Below are positions 8,172-17,937 of a stretch of DNA of 64,000 nt, one piece after another. The position numbers and the translations under genes are program-made. How positions within the stretch are numbered: the first letter of the stretch is position 1; every line of letters starts with the position of its first letter. Source of the DNA: Cyclobacteriaceae bacterium (GTDB lineage: Bacteria; Bacteroidota; Bacteroidia; Cytophagales; Cyclobacteriaceae); NCBI GenBank assembly GCA_016787565.1, contig JAEUUG010000004.1, positions 1-64,000 on the forward strand, in the 5' to 3' direction. The notes beneath the pieces were generated by a model, which saw nothing but the letters and a program-made list of their open reading frames with translations, was not told the DNA's origin and did no database searches.

Positions 8172-9169
8172 GTGCCAAAAAAAGTTTTGCGAAGAAATTA
8201 AAATCTATGAACGTGAAAACATGCATTAGCGCGATCTTTATTCCAATGGTCCTCCTGATCAGTTGCGCTATAAAAGAGAACGCAACCAATAGTATCGATT
8301 TTGAGACCGTTACGAAAGATGAAAAATTTCGCACGACTATTCACACTGGAAACTTTGTTAAGCTTAGCGCAGGATATACGTATTATGAATTTGAAAACAG
8401 AGACGCTGACACCATAATCGTGATGGTGCATGGATTTTCTGTTCCGTCCTACATATGGGACTCAACTTATCAAGCCGCTAGCACACGAGGTTATGGGGCG
8501 CTTCGCTATGATACCTATGGTCGGGGGTATTCCGATTGCCCGGATGTTGTGTATGATGTGGCATTGTTTTCCGCTCAACTCAAAGAACTTCTGGATCACC
8601 TGAATATTGTAAAGCCAATAAACGTAATGGGCCTTTCCGATGGGGGCAGAACCATATCGGCATTTGCAGCGCAATATCCGGAACGCATTAAAAATTTAAT
8701 TTATGTAGATGCCGCAGGATTTCATACACGCACTGACAGCGTCACACATCCTGCCTGGGTTACAGAAGAGGAGATAAAAACGTTTAAACAAAGCGACCGG
8801 TATGCCACCATGGCCAGTGGACAACTTGGTGACTTTTATGATTCTATTCCTTTCCGGGGATGGGACAAAAAGTATCGTGAACTGATGCGGCACCAGGGTT
8901 TTGTGCGGGCGTTAATCTCGACCAATAAAAATAGAACCGATCTTGAAAGAGATCACCGTAAGATTGCTGCTTCCGGAATTCCTGTTTTCGCCATTTGGGG
9001 AGAGCATGATACCGTGGTGAAACTGGAGGAGGTTCGGGCTACTCTTTTCAACCGCATTCCAGACGCTAAACTTTTTGTCATTCCTACAGCGGGGCATCTT
9101 CCGCACATGGAGCAGACCAAAGATTTCAACACCATTTTGTTTCAGGATATACTCGGTTCGAAGCGCTAG
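8168..9169 (+). CDS. Lipoprotein alpha/beta hydrolase
   Basis: Predicted envelope-anchored serine hydrolase of the alpha/beta fold; the substrate cannot be read from sequence. A hydrophobic segment ends in LLISC, a lipobox; the ATG 13 codons in (MNVKTCIS) may be the real start. The oxyanion strand is VMVHGFS, the nucleophile Ser157 lies in GLSDGG, and the catalytic His310 in GHLPHMEQ. Asp in WGEHDTV is the likely acid. The length, 333 residues, is usual for the family. Confidence 0.85.
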   Translation: MSAKKSFAKKLKSMNVKTCISAIFIPMVLLISCAIKENATNSIDFETVTKDEKFRTTIHTGNFVKLSAGYTYYEFENRDADTIIVMVHGFSVPSYIWDSTYQAASTRGYGALRYDTYGRGYSDCPDVVYDVALFSAQLKELLDHLNIVKPINVMGLSDGGRTISAFAAQYPERIKNLIYVDAAGFHTRTDSVTHPAWVTEEEIKTFKQSDRYATMASGQLGDFYDSIPFRGWDKKYRELMRHQGFVRALISTNKNRTDLERDHRKIAASGIPVFAIWGEHDTVVKLEEVRATLFNRIPDAKLFVIPTAGHLPHMEQTKDFNTILFQDILGSKR

Positions 9170-9269
9170 TATATTTTTGATTTACCTCCTTCTAATTTTT
9201 TTTGAAAGCTGCTGAATACCCGCCAGTATTGCGCTGGTTTTTAGTCATCAACTTTTCAATCAAAATAGT

Positions 9270-10283
9270 ATGCACACCATTGTTCAACGCGCCTGCCGCG
9301 AGGTATCGGGCTTTCAAAGTTTATGTTTACGACTGGAAAAGAAAATCCTGATTACGGGTAAGAGCATGAGCACACTCCACAACTACATGCGCTGTGTTGC
9401 CCACCTTGCGCTTCATTTTCAGTCCTTGCCTACACTACTTACCCTCGACCAGATTGAAGATTATTTGTTCATATTGAAAAAGCGCGGAGCAGCAGAATCA
9501 TTCTTTAAACATACTGTGTATGGTATGCGCTTTTTATTGCGGGCAGAAGGATTGCCAGACCGGGCGATCAAATTGCCATCACTAAAAAATAAGCGAAAGT
9601 TGCCGGTTGTGTTAAGTAAGAAGGAAGTGCAGGAATTATTGCAAGCTCCAATTTTATTAAAACACCGGGTTATCATTGCTATTCTGTATGGATGCGGACT
9701 TCGCTGCCAGGAGATACGGAAGCTTCAAATTCAGGATATTGATTTTGAACGGAATATGATTCACATCCGCCATGGTAAGGGTAGGAAAGACCGGTACGTG
9801 CCGATGGGTCAATTATTAATTAATGAAATTAAAAATTACCTGGTGCGCGATAAACCCGTGAAGTGGTTATTCAATGGAAAGAATTACAAGGGCTACTCAC
9901 CGCAGGGAATCCAATTGGCTGTTCGGGAGGCGCTTCGTAAAACATCCATCAGTAAAAAGGTTTCACCGCATACCCTTCGTCACACTTATGCCACACATCT
10001 TCTGGAACAAGGTCTGGATATTGTTTCGATCAAGGAATTGCTGGGGCACTCGTTTATCGAAACAACCATGGTTTATCTCCATGTTGTGATGAAAAACAAT
10101 ACGGTTGTCTTTTCACCGCTGGACACCCTCTTCATTCCGGAGAAAAGTGAATCAGTAGAAAAGAGTAAGCACCCATCTTTTTTCAACGAGAACTATACTT
10201 ACCTGAATGTGTTGCAGCAGCGTGCAGCGAATCGACTTCAGCGCGTAGCCGAGGGAAACCGGCAAATTGAATTTTCTTTTTGA
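9270..10283 (+). CDS. Tyrosine recombinase, type found beside IS91-like elements
   Basis: Site-specific recombinase of the tyrosine family with an N-terminal core-binding domain (about residues 30-100) and a catalytic domain. The catalytic residues are all visible: Arg145 in GCGLRCQEIR, His234 and Arg237 in PHTLRHTYATHLLE, His260 in LGHS and nucleophile Tyr269 in TTMVYLHV. A tail of about 60 residues after the tyrosine is rich in Arg/Gln. Related Bacteroidota proteins often stand beside an IS91-type Y2 transposase, but none is present here, so the gene is either an orphan or a solo recombinase. It is convergent with the kinase gene at 10304. Confidence 0.85.
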   Translation: MHTIVQRACREVSGFQSLCLRLEKKILITGKSMSTLHNYMRCVAHLALHFQSLPTLLTLDQIEDYLFILKKRGAAESFFKHTVYGMRFLLRAEGLPDRAIKLPSLKNKRKLPVVLSKKEVQELLQAPILLKHRVIIAILYGCGLRCQEIRKLQIQDIDFERNMIHIRHGKGRKDRYVPMGQLLINEIKNYLVRDKPVKWLFNGKNYKGYSPQGIQLAVREALRKTSISKKVSPHTLRHTYATHLLEQGLDIVSIKELLGHSFIETTMVYLHVVMKNNTVVFSPLDTLFIPEKSESVEKSKHPSFFNENYTYLNVLQQRAANRLQRVAEGNRQIEFSF

Positions 10284-10303
10284 GTCCGTATTAATATCGT
10301 GCC

Positions 10304-11731
10304 TTAACAAGAAAAGCTGAGGGTGAAAATACTGCCCTTACCCGGTTCGGAATGCACACGAATATCGCCTCGTTGTTTTTGCATGATTTGTTGTGAAATG
10401 CTGAGGCCGATGCCGCTGCCATTTTTCTTGGTTGTATAAAATGGAATAAAAATCTGATCCAGGTCTTCTTTATCAATGCCCGTTCCGTTGTCGCGAATCA
10501 TCAGGTTCACAAAGCGATTTCCTTCTTGTACAACCTTAATTTCAATTTGCTTGCCGTCCTTCATGTTACTCATGGCTTCAAGGGCGTTCTTTACGAGATT
10601 AATCAGTACCTGCTGGGTCAGGTTTTTATCGGCATAAATAGTAGTCTCTTTTCCGATGCTTAGTATCAATTGAATCTGGTCGCGCTCAAAATCTTTGGAG
10701 AAAAGATGTATGGCTTCGCGACAAACTTCTTCTATCGATAGCCTGGTGATATGCGGCTCAGGTATTTGTCCGACATTCCTGAAATTGTGAACAAACTCCT
10801 TTAGCGAATGGCTACGTTGATCGATTATTTTCAGACTTTCTAAAATGTCTTTTCGTTCCTCTGTAGAAAGTTCACGATTTTGTGCGCGGGAGGTCATCAC
10901 CATGCTGTAAATATGAGACGACAACGTAGAGAGCGGTATAGCGGAGTTCGAAATTTCATGCGTGAGCACACGCAGCAGTTTATGCCAGCTCTCCGCTTCG
11001 CGTGCAGCAAGTTCGCTGGTAACATCTACGAGGGCAACCAGTTTGAGTTGCTTATATTCAAAGCGGATGTGCTGCGAACTGATGGATAGAAAAATCACTT
11101 GACCACCCTGCAAAAGCCGGAATGTTTTTTTTTGACCATCCCTGATCTCACGCAACAATACCATTAACTCACCGTCAATTCGTGCCAGTGCATTGATCTT
11201 TTGGAGGAATGGAATCTGTAGTAATTGCTTGGCGGCATTATTGATCAGGTACACTTCGCCATTATCTTCTTCAAAACAAATCATGGGTGCGCTCGCATGT
11301 TCAACCACCACTTGTAGTAACTGGTGCTGTGATTCGCGTTCCGATCGAAGGGTTTTGAAGATATCATTCAATTGATTGAAGGCACGGTGCAAATCATAAT
11401 CATCACTTGTTGGGTGTTCGGAAAACGTTAAGGAAAAGTCATTCTGTTTTAACGCTTGTAAAAAAGCGGTGAGTTTTCGTTCAGACCGATCTACAAATTG
11501 CATCGTGTGTAGAAACAGGCCTACCGTGATCAGCGCTGTCCACAACCCGGCCATCCAATAGGGTGAATTAAAAAACAGGAATCCCGTGAGGCATCCGAAG
11601 AAACAAATTCCGATCAGACGGAAAGCGACTTTTTGCATCAGCTTGTGTCTGATCGCTGATGCAGAACCGCGGTTCACGGTAATTGTTCCTGTGGCCGAAG
11701 GCTTTTTATGTATGGATGCCATATTCTTCAA
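10304..11731 (-). CDS. NtrY-type sensor histidine kinase
   Basis: Membrane histidine kinase paired with the NtrC-type regulator it follows; the frames overlap by 26 bases, or 17 if ATG 11722 is used. Two membrane segments lie in about residues 36-80. They are followed by a linker, a PAS-like domain (about 140-240), a HisKA domain with His258 in LTHEISNSAIPLS, and an HATPase domain with NLVKNALEA, DNGTGIDK and GSGIGLSI. No periplasmic sensing domain of any size is evident, so the signal may be membrane-based or cytoplasmic. Confidence 0.88.
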   Translation of the reverse strand: MKNMASIHKKPSATGTITVNRGSASAIRHKLMQKVAFRLIGICFFGCLTGFLFFNSPYWMAGLWTALITVGLFLHTMQFVDRSERKLTAFLQALKQNDFSLTFSEHPTSDDYDLHRAFNQLNDIFKTLRSERESQHQLLQVVVEHASAPMICFEEDNGEVYLINNAAKQLLQIPFLQKINALARIDGELMVLLREIRDGQKKTFRLLQGGQVIFLSISSQHIRFEYKQLKLVALVDVTSELAAREAESWHKLLRVLTHEISNSAIPLSTLSSHIYSMVMTSRAQNRELSTEERKDILESLKIIDQRSHSLKEFVHNFRNVGQIPEPHITRLSIEEVCREAIHLFSKDFERDQIQLILSIGKETTIYADKNLTQQVLINLVKNALEAMSNMKDGKQIEIKVVQEGNRFVNLMIRDNGTGIDKEDLDQIFIPFYTTKKNGSGIGLSISQQIMQKQRGDIRVHSEPGKGSIFTLSFSC

Positions 11732-13088
11732 GCTTGCGGTATAAGGTTGTGCGGCCTATGCCCAATTCCTCCGCGGCTTTGGTAAGATTGCTGTGATGCT
11801 TTGATAATGCTTTTCGGATTACTTCCCGCTCCACATCCACAAGGTTCAGGGACGCGGAGTTACTCCAGTTTGATACGCCAGGATCGGAACTAACGAGTTG
11901 AAAATCGGATATGCTTAACTCCGGACACCGGCATAAGATAACAGCGCGTTCAACAGCATGCTGGAGTTCGCGGATGTTACCTGGCCAGTGATAGTGACAA
12001 AGTTGATCGACAACGGATTTTCCTATCTCCAATTGTTTTTGATAGCGGTGGCTGAACTGCTCAACATAAAAATGAAAAAGAGCCGGAATATCTTCCGGGC
12101 GATCCCGCAACGGTGGCAGCGGAATTTCTATGGTTTTGATACGGTAAAATAAATCCTGGCGGAAAGAACCGGTTTTCACCAATTCGTAAATCGGTGCGTT
12201 GGTTGCGCAGATGATGCGCACATCAAGATCAATCACCTTATTCGATCCCACGCGTGTAATGGTCTTGGTCTGGAGTGCCGACAACAATTTCATCTGAAGG
12301 TCGGGGGAGAGGTTGCCCATTTCATCCAGGAAAAGCGTGCCTTTGTTGGCCAATTCAAATTTGCCGATGCGCGATTCTTTGGCATCGGTGAAGGCTCCTT
12401 TTTCGTGACCAAACATCTCCGATTCGAACAACGTAGGCGCCAGCGAACCCATGTCCACTACAATAAACGGGTCGGCTGATCGCCTGGATTGTTGATGGAT
12501 GGCGCGTGCCACTAATTCTTTTCCTGTTCCATTTTCACCCAAAATCAAAACGGTGGCATCGGTGGAAGCTACCTGGCTGATGGCAGTGAGCACTGGTTCC
12601 ATGGCAGGGGAGGAAGCAATGAAGGGTCTGTTATCCGTATTAAAATGATGTTGCAGGGCCTTCTGTTTTGATTTTAGTTCACGGTTTTCTTTGCGGGCGA
12701 GCGATTGTTGGTAGGCGTTGATTACCGTGGTAACGAGTTTTTCTTTATCCCAGGGTTTGGGTAGAAAATCTACGGCACCCTCTTTAATAGACCGAACGGC
12801 CAGTTCAATATCGCCATAGGCTGTTTGCAATACCACCTGTGCCGTGGGCGACAGTTGCCGGATGCGGTTCATCCAATAAATCCCTTCGTTGCCGGAAGTG
12901 CTGCCTGGTTTGAAATTCATATCCAGCAGTATCACATCAAATTCCTGTTGCTTTAATTTTGACTCCAGTGTTTTGGGAGAACTAAGCGCGTCAATGGTTT
13001 CAAAATATTCCTTCAGGATGAGTCGTGAGGTGAGAACTACATGGTCATCATCGTCAACAATAAGGATGGAGCCGGAGTATTTTTTCAT
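11706..13088 (-). CDS. NtrC-family sigma-54 activator (response regulator)
   Basis: Enhancer-binding regulator that would activate sigma-54 RNA polymerase. Receiver domain at residues 1-120 with phosphoacceptor Asp56 in ILLDMNF. AAA+ domain at about 155-390 with Walker A GENGTGKE (185-192) and Walker B TLFLDEMG. A Fis-type helix-turn-helix lies at the end (SNLTKAAEELGIGRTTLYRK). The sigma-54 contact loop reads GAFTDA (231-236) rather than GAFTGA; whether this alters activity is not known from sequence. Likely targets are the permease genes transcribed from upstream on the same strand, where a sigma-54 promoter is visible. Confidence 0.92.
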   Translation of the reverse strand: MKKYSGSILIVDDDDHVVLTSRLILKEYFETIDALSSPKTLESKLKQQEFDVILLDMNFKPGSTSGNEGIYWMNRIRQLSPTAQVVLQTAYGDIELAVRSIKEGAVDFLPKPWDKEKLVTTVINAYQQSLARKENRELKSKQKALQHHFNTDNRPFIASSPAMEPVLTAISQVASTDATVLILGENGTGKELVARAIHQQSRRSADPFIVVDMGSLAPTLFESEMFGHEKGAFTDAKESRIGKFELANKGTLFLDEMGNLSPDLQMKLLSALQTKTITRVGSNKVIDLDVRIICATNAPIYELVKTGSFRQDLFYRIKTIEIPLPPLRDRPEDIPALFHFYVEQFSHRYQKQLEIGKSVVDQLCHYHWPGNIRELQHAVERAVILCRCPELSISDFQLVSSDPGVSNWSNSASLNLVDVEREVIRKALSKHHSNLTKAAEELGIGRTTLYRKLEEYGIHT

Positions 13089-13171
13089 TGGTTTACCGAG
13101 GCGTCAGGATATCTTTAAAGATAGATAATTATAAGATTCATTTTTGGTCATTGTATCGTCAAGTGTCTGAC

Positions 13172-13196
13172 AGCCTGCCTACCGGTCAGGCAGGCT
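13172..13196. repeat. Palindromic repeat (REP-like)
   Basis: Nine-base arms AGCCTGCCT and AGGCAGGCT pair perfectly around ACCGGTC. No T-run follows on either strand, so it is not an intrinsic terminator. A degenerate relative with GCCTACCG and CTGCC-GAAA-GGCAG lies near 52945-52984. Confidence 0.6.
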
Positions 13197-13218
13197 CAAA
13201 GGCGTCTTAACGCTTGGG

Positions 13219-15720
13219 TTATTCATACTTCAGCGCTTCAACCGGATTGCTTCTCGCGGCTTTCCAAAGTACAGAAGCAATTGTCAAAAACATGATGACA
13301 ATCAATATGACTACGGGTAATGCAAAGTGCCACCATTGCACAGCAATTCGTTCGGTGAATTTCTCTAAATATTGCTGGGTGAAGTAGTATGCTACCGGGG
13401 TACCAATGAAGGTCGCCATTAAAATCTGCTTGGCCGTGGTATTTAAAAGTAGTTGTGCAATCTGCTGCAACTCTGCCCCCAATACTTTGCGGATACCTAT
13501 TTCTTTCGTTTTTTCGGTAGCCTTGTTCGAAATCATTCCCAGCATGCCCAGGCACGCAATGCCAATGGCCAGGCAGGTGAAAAACAGAATTTGATTGCGC
13601 CAGATTTTCTCACTCCGGTAATGCCGGTTTACATGATCATCCAGAAAATACCAGTGGAATACATTGCCAGGAAAAATGCCAGCATACACCTGCTCTGCTT
13701 CCCGAATAACCATATTTGTTTTTGAGGTCTCAATCCGTAATGTAATGCGCTCAGGCTGCAGGTTAGCATTCAGAAAGTGCTTATAAGTAAGGGCGATCCC
13801 GGCATCAGCCTTGTTGTCATGATCGCCTGAAAATTTCAGCATCGGTCGCAACCGATAACCTTTCATAACTCCAATAATGTTAATGGTCCTCCATTTTATA
13901 GTGTCCGTCAGCGTAGGTTTTCCTTCTATTTGAATGATTGAACCTACTGCCTGTTCTGCAGATTCAAATCCCAGACGTGAAAGCGCTCCTTCGCCAATGA
14001 TGATACTATTTTCCCGATCGGTCTCCATGAAATTTCTGCCGGCCAAAAGTCTAATGTTATAAAAGGGAAGGAAGTCTTCATCCACACCACCGTTGGTATC
14101 CAATCCTACAACGACAGAATTTGTGCTGCGTTTTACGGATATATGGATCACTTCATCGCCCATGACAGAACTACTGCTGGTTACATTCTGAATTCCTGAT
14201 AGCGAACGTAATTTGTTTTTAAAGACTTCATGATCTGATTCGTATTGTGTTGTTTTAAAGACTGGGGCGTCAATGGTAATTAAATTTTCTTTGCTGAAGC
14301 CAAGGTCTTTAGAAAGTACTAAGGTTACCTGATGATAAATTATAAATCCCCAGATGATGAGTACCACTGCAATGGAAAGTTGAAAGGATGTTAAGGACCA
14401 TTGCAAGACCAGGTTTCCTTTCAAGTGATTTCCCTTGCTGAAAAGATCACGGATTTTTGGAATCATGGATAAATACGTTGGGTAGGCTGCCGACACTAGA
14501 ATCATGATGGCCACAACCAGAAGCATAAGCAGTATTGATTCTTTATCGATTTTAAAAATGGGAATCTGCAAAGCTACATACAAAGGATACTTAACCAATT
14601 GTAACAGCGTAAAGGCAAGAGCCAACGCAATAAAAAAAACAAGAGCCGATTCAATGGTGAATTGTTTGACAAAGTCTGCCGAAGTTGCACCTGATACTTT
14701 TCGGGTAGCCACTTCTTTCTGACGCATCCGGATACGGGAAGTAGTTAGACTAATGTAGTTGACAAAGGCTAATATTAAAACCAATACTCCTACGGACTGA
14801 AAAATGTGTAACAACATTTCTGATTTTGGACTGAATTTATCACCTCTCCATTTTTGACTGAATGCGACTTCACTCAACGGCTGAATTAAATTGCTGGGTC
14901 TGAAACTGAATACCCTTATAGCCAAACCGTAATATTTTTGAATCATTTCGGGTTGATTAAGTTTGTGTTCGAGCTCTTTCCAATCGGGAACAGCCCTACT
15001 TTTTATATAAGACCAAACTCGCGGGTCACTAAATTCACTATCCCAATAATTGACTTTATTTTGGTTGGATAAAACGATTTGAAAATCAAGATGCGTGTTC
15101 GAAGGCAAATCCTGAAAGACACCCGTAACGATGTGCGGTTGTTTATTGATAGAAACTAGTTTACCCAATGGTTCTTCCTGACCAAAGTATTTTTGAGCGA
15201 TAGCTTGACTGACAACAATAGCGTTACCCTCTTTTAAAACATGGGCAGCATCACCTTTCAATAAGGGTATGGAAAAAAATTCAAAAAGATTGACATCGGC
15301 CATCACCACTTTCTCTTCCAGTATTTTTATTTCTGCATGATTGGAATTTTCATAAGACACAATAATATCAGTGGCAAGTCCTGAAAGTTCATTCGAAAAG
15401 TGATGACGGTCGAGAATGCGTGTATAACTTTCCAACTCGGGAAAGTCAACTGCGATTTGAACTGGAATAGGTGGACTTGTAATACCATGTATCTCGCTAT
15501 CCCAGCTTTTGCCATCATCCGACCATTCCAAAAAAATACCAATCCTGGCGATGCGTTGCCAGTCTTTCCACTGCTGATCGCTTTTCAATTCATGCCGTGA
15601 GAATTGCCATAGAATAAAAAACACTGCAATGCCAACCGAGAGCCCTACCACATTGATCATCGTGAAGAACGGATTTCGCGTCAACAGGCGAAGGGATAGT
15701 TTGAGGTAGTTGAGGAGCAT
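13219..15720 (-). CDS. FtsX/MacB-type permease, paralogue 1
   Basis: Large inner-membrane permease of 833 residues with the FtsX layout duplicated. It has a membrane segment at about residue 20, a MacB_PCD-type periplasmic domain (about 50-260), three membrane segments, a second periplasmic domain (about 480-690) and three terminal segments. The end motif EKTKEIGIRKVLGAE, followed by NPVEALKYE, is typical of FtsX domains. No ABC ATPase is encoded nearby, so it either uses a distant ATPase or works by another mechanism. It is homologous along its whole length to the gene at 18059, and the similarity continues about 20 bases past the stop, which points to duplication. It is probably co-transcribed with the acyltransferase 31 bases upstream. 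Confidence 0.88.
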   Translation of the reverse strand: MLLNYLKLSLRLLTRNPFFTMINVVGLSVGIAVFFILWQFSRHELKSDQQWKDWQRIARIGIFLEWSDDGKSWDSEIHGITSPPIPVQIAVDFPELESYTRILDRHHFSNELSGLATDIIVSYENSNHAEIKILEEKVVMADVNLFEFFSIPLLKGDAAHVLKEGNAIVVSQAIAQKYFGQEEPLGKLVSINKQPHIVTGVFQDLPSNTHLDFQIVLSNQNKVNYWDSEFSDPRVWSYIKSRAVPDWKELEHKLNQPEMIQKYYGLAIRVFSFRPSNLIQPLSEVAFSQKWRGDKFSPKSEMLLHIFQSVGVLVLILAFVNYISLTTSRIRMRQKEVATRKVSGATSADFVKQFTIESALVFFIALALAFTLLQLVKYPLYVALQIPIFKIDKESILLMLLVVAIMILVSAAYPTYLSMIPKIRDLFSKGNHLKGNLVLQWSLTSFQLSIAVVLIIWGFIIYHQVTLVLSKDLGFSKENLITIDAPVFKTTQYESDHEVFKNKLRSLSGIQNVTSSSSVMGDEVIHISVKRSTNSVVVGLDTNGGVDEDFLPFYNIRLLAGRNFMETDRENSIIIGEGALSRLGFESAEQAVGSIIQIEGKPTLTDTIKWRTINIIGVMKGYRLRPMLKFSGDHDNKADAGIALTYKHFLNANLQPERITLRIETSKTNMVIREAEQVYAGIFPGNVFHWYFLDDHVNRHYRSEKIWRNQILFFTCLAIGIACLGMLGMISNKATEKTKEIGIRKVLGAELQQIAQLLLNTTAKQILMATFIGTPVAYYFTQQYLEKFTERIAVQWWHFALPVVILIVIMFLTIASVLWKAARSNPVEALKYE

Positions 15721-15724
15721 AAGT

Positions 15725-15749
15725 CCAGTTTTAGTTGTTTCATTCTTAA
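15725..15749 (-). promoter_or_regulatory. Third, weaker copy of the cluster palindrome motif
   Basis: This stretch between the acyltransferase stop and the permease start aligns with site A (17938-17965, reversed) at 21 of 25 positions with one gap, sharing CCAGTT, TAG and TGTTTCATT. It sits only 5 bases before the permease ATG, an odd place for an enhancer, so it may be a relic or chance. Confidence 0.3.
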
Positions 15750-15751
15750 AA

Positions 15752-16930
15752 TCATCTTACCACTTTCACAGTTTCTAATTCTTTTGGATTGAATTTCTTG
15801 TTCAAATAACTCCGGGCCGGTACTTCAATATACCGATAGGTAATGGATGACACTACCAATGTTAACGCTACAACGATCAGACAAACCCATAACCCCATGG
15901 TGTAATCGGGAGGTCCTGATGATTCAGGCGAAAAATTGGCATATAGAGTGGGATTGCTTCTCACCTGAACTATCCAGAAGATGTACATGATTGGTACGTG
16001 TACCAAGTAGATGGAAAAAGACCAATCCCCCAGTCGCTGAAGTACCTGTGTTTCCAATGCCTTTTTTATGGTCGTGCTATTATGTGCTGCGGCCAAAATG
16101 ATGAAAGGAAAAATGGCAACAATCAGAATGTCCTCAACACCTACATGCATCGTGATGAGTACACCTGTAACAAATGCAATAAACACCCAGCTCTTCTTAA
16201 AGAAGGTTATCCCGATTGATTTTTCGTAAACACGGAAGGCCAGCATGCCTGTTAAGAATCCGGCAAGGCAACGGAAGAAACCAAAATCGGTAAGCACATT
16301 GAGTGTTGCCGTTCCCGGAGGAAAAGAATTGATCGGCCCTAATACATATTTTATGAAAAGGAAAAATCCGGCTACACCGGCCAGTGTAATGATCAGTCCG
16401 ACATTTTTTAAACGGCTAAAGAAAGGCACCATCAACGGGAAAATCATATACACCCACCATTCGGTGCTTAACGACCAGGATGGAGAATTTAGCGGAGCTG
16501 CTATATACAATCCAAGCGATTGCAAGAATAACAGGGAAGGTATGGCACTAAAGGGATTGAACATGGTTTGATAAAAGGGAGCAACACCCTCGGCATAATG
16601 TAAAATGATAAGGGCACAACCTAAGCACCAAAGTAACGTGAAGAAGTGGAGTGGATAGACACGTGCAAAGCGCGCTTTAATATATTTCCAATAGCTTGTT
16701 GCAGTCAGTGTATTTCGAAATGAATCGCCATATACATAGAAAATTATAAAGCCACTGAGCACGAAGAAGAAATCTACCCACAACCATCCTGCATTGATGA
16801 GGTTAGGTTTTGTAAAGGGCTCAACAAAAGGCATGAGCATGAGGTTCGAATGAAAGATCACCACCAGCAGTGCTGCAATGCCACGCAAAGGTGTTAGTGT
16901 GGTGAGGTAGGGTCTTGTGGCTGAGTTCAT
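15752..16930 (-). CDS. Membrane acyltransferase, acyltransferase-3/OafA type
   Basis: Multi-pass enzyme of 392 residues that transfers acyl groups, usually to sugars of surface polysaccharide. The N-terminal LTPLRGIAALLVVIFHS carries the family Arg and His. DFFFVLSGFII, ARFARVYPLHFF and the SLSTEWWVYM region are further hallmarks. It lies between a membrane protein gene and a permease, all on the minus strand with short gaps, so it is probably in one operon. Its acceptor is unknown. Confidence 0.88.
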   Translation of the reverse strand: MNSATRPYLTTLTPLRGIAALLVVIFHSNLMLMPFVEPFTKPNLINAGWLWVDFFFVLSGFIIFYVYGDSFRNTLTATSYWKYIKARFARVYPLHFFTLLWCLGCALIILHYAEGVAPFYQTMFNPFSAIPSLLFLQSLGLYIAAPLNSPSWSLSTEWWVYMIFPLMVPFFSRLKNVGLIITLAGVAGFFLFIKYVLGPINSFPPGTATLNVLTDFGFFRCLAGFLTGMLAFRVYEKSIGITFFKKSWVFIAFVTGVLITMHVGVEDILIVAIFPFIILAAAHNSTTIKKALETQVLQRLGDWSFSIYLVHVPIMYIFWIVQVRSNPTLYANFSPESSGPPDYTMGLWVCLIVVALTLVVSSITYRYIEVPARSYLNKKFNPKELETVKVVR

Positions 16931-16966
16931 GAATGGTATGAATTACAGGTTATCGTGACAACTATA

Positions 16967-17683
16967 TTAAAAGAACCACTTCGCAAACACCTCCCCGGTA
17001 CTTTGCCACACAGCCGTGTATCGAATCTCCCAGACGAGCGACTGGATAACTAACAGAATGACGACATTCAGATTGGGTTTGTAGTCTTTCTTTTTTATCG
17101 AGTCAGCAATAAAAAATGCGATTCCAATCAGTGCAATGGCGCCCAGGGTGATCGACACAGCAACAGGAAAGGGTATTCCGAAGTAAATGATAAGTCCACG
17201 GCCTAATCCCGGGCCAATCATGAGCAGGGCAGTCCCGATCATGTACCGCATGTGATAATACGTTCTCCGTGTATTGGTAACAGCAAGACCGTAGAGCGCG
17301 CCAAAAATAAAGAGCGAGGGAATACTCAGGGCAATACCGGCAACGGCATCCTGCAGGGTTGGAAGCGCTTCAAGGTTTTTATGATAGGTGAGCCTGGAAA
17401 CCAGAAAAATAGAAACCATGAGTAGGGGTGCAATTACGTAGGAAATTTTTCCAATGGTTTTGTGGAGTTGATTTTTCTTTCGTGCGATCAGTAGTGGCTG
17501 AACAATTAACATAATCATCCAGAGCAGCATAATCACGCCATGAAAATGTTGAATAAACTGGAATCCCTCGAAGGAAGGAAAAAACATGATGTACGTTCGG
17601 TAGAAGCCCCATGTCAGAATGATCAGGATGGCAAGCGACAACAGGCTTAAGCGATCGTACTTGATAGGTTGTGTGGTTTCCAT
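16967..17683 (-). CDS. Multi-pass membrane protein of unknown function
   Basis: A 238-residue protein with about seven membrane segments and histidines in the membrane region (HFHGVIMLLWM, RKKNQLHKTIGKISY, YYHMRYMIG). The layout recalls DUF2306-type or haem-binding membrane proteins, but I cannot assign a family. It is the first gene after the sigma-54 promoter at 17858-17874 and so probably heads the operon with the acyltransferase and permease 1. Confidence 0.7.
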   Translation of the reverse strand: METTQPIKYDRLSLLSLAILIILTWGFYRTYIMFFPSFEGFQFIQHFHGVIMLLWMIMLIVQPLLIARKKNQLHKTIGKISYVIAPLLMVSIFLVSRLTYHKNLEALPTLQDAVAGIALSIPSLFIFGALYGLAVTNTRRTYYHMRYMIGTALLMIGPGLGRGLIIYFGIPFPVAVSITLGAIALIGIAFFIADSIKKKDYKPNLNVVILLVIQSLVWEIRYTAVWQSTGEVFAKWFF

Positions 17684-17857
17684 ATTGGGTTTAGGGGTTT
17701 GGTTTAAAAATCAGTTTTTCAATATTTCGTAATTCATGCCATCGTGTTAACCTGCATTTACAAATCTAAAAGGATGGTGCCCAACTAATAACTTCCAACA
17801 GTATTACCAATATCCCGACAGCGATCTGCTACACGGTAATCAGATCTTCGTTTCATA

Positions 17858-17874
17858 TGCAGGGTGCATGCCAA
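17858..17874 (-). promoter_or_regulatory. Sigma-54 (-24/-12) promoter
   Basis: The minus strand reads TTGGCATGCACCCTGCA. GG and GC are separated by exactly 10 bases, and 11 of 13 defined positions match the consensus YTGGCACG-N4-TTGCW. Transcription would start near 17847 and lead into the operon at 17683, leaving a leader of about 165 bases. The rest of the 17684-18058 gap holds site A and no gene. Confidence 0.65.
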
Positions 17875-17937
17875 TCCGCAGAAAGGCTAATTTGACCGTG
17901 TTCTGCCTGTACATCTGCTTCTATCCTTCGTCTGTGC

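Noticed and set aside
13172..13196. Hairpin as terminator of permease 1
   Set aside because: No T-run follows the stem on the minus strand.
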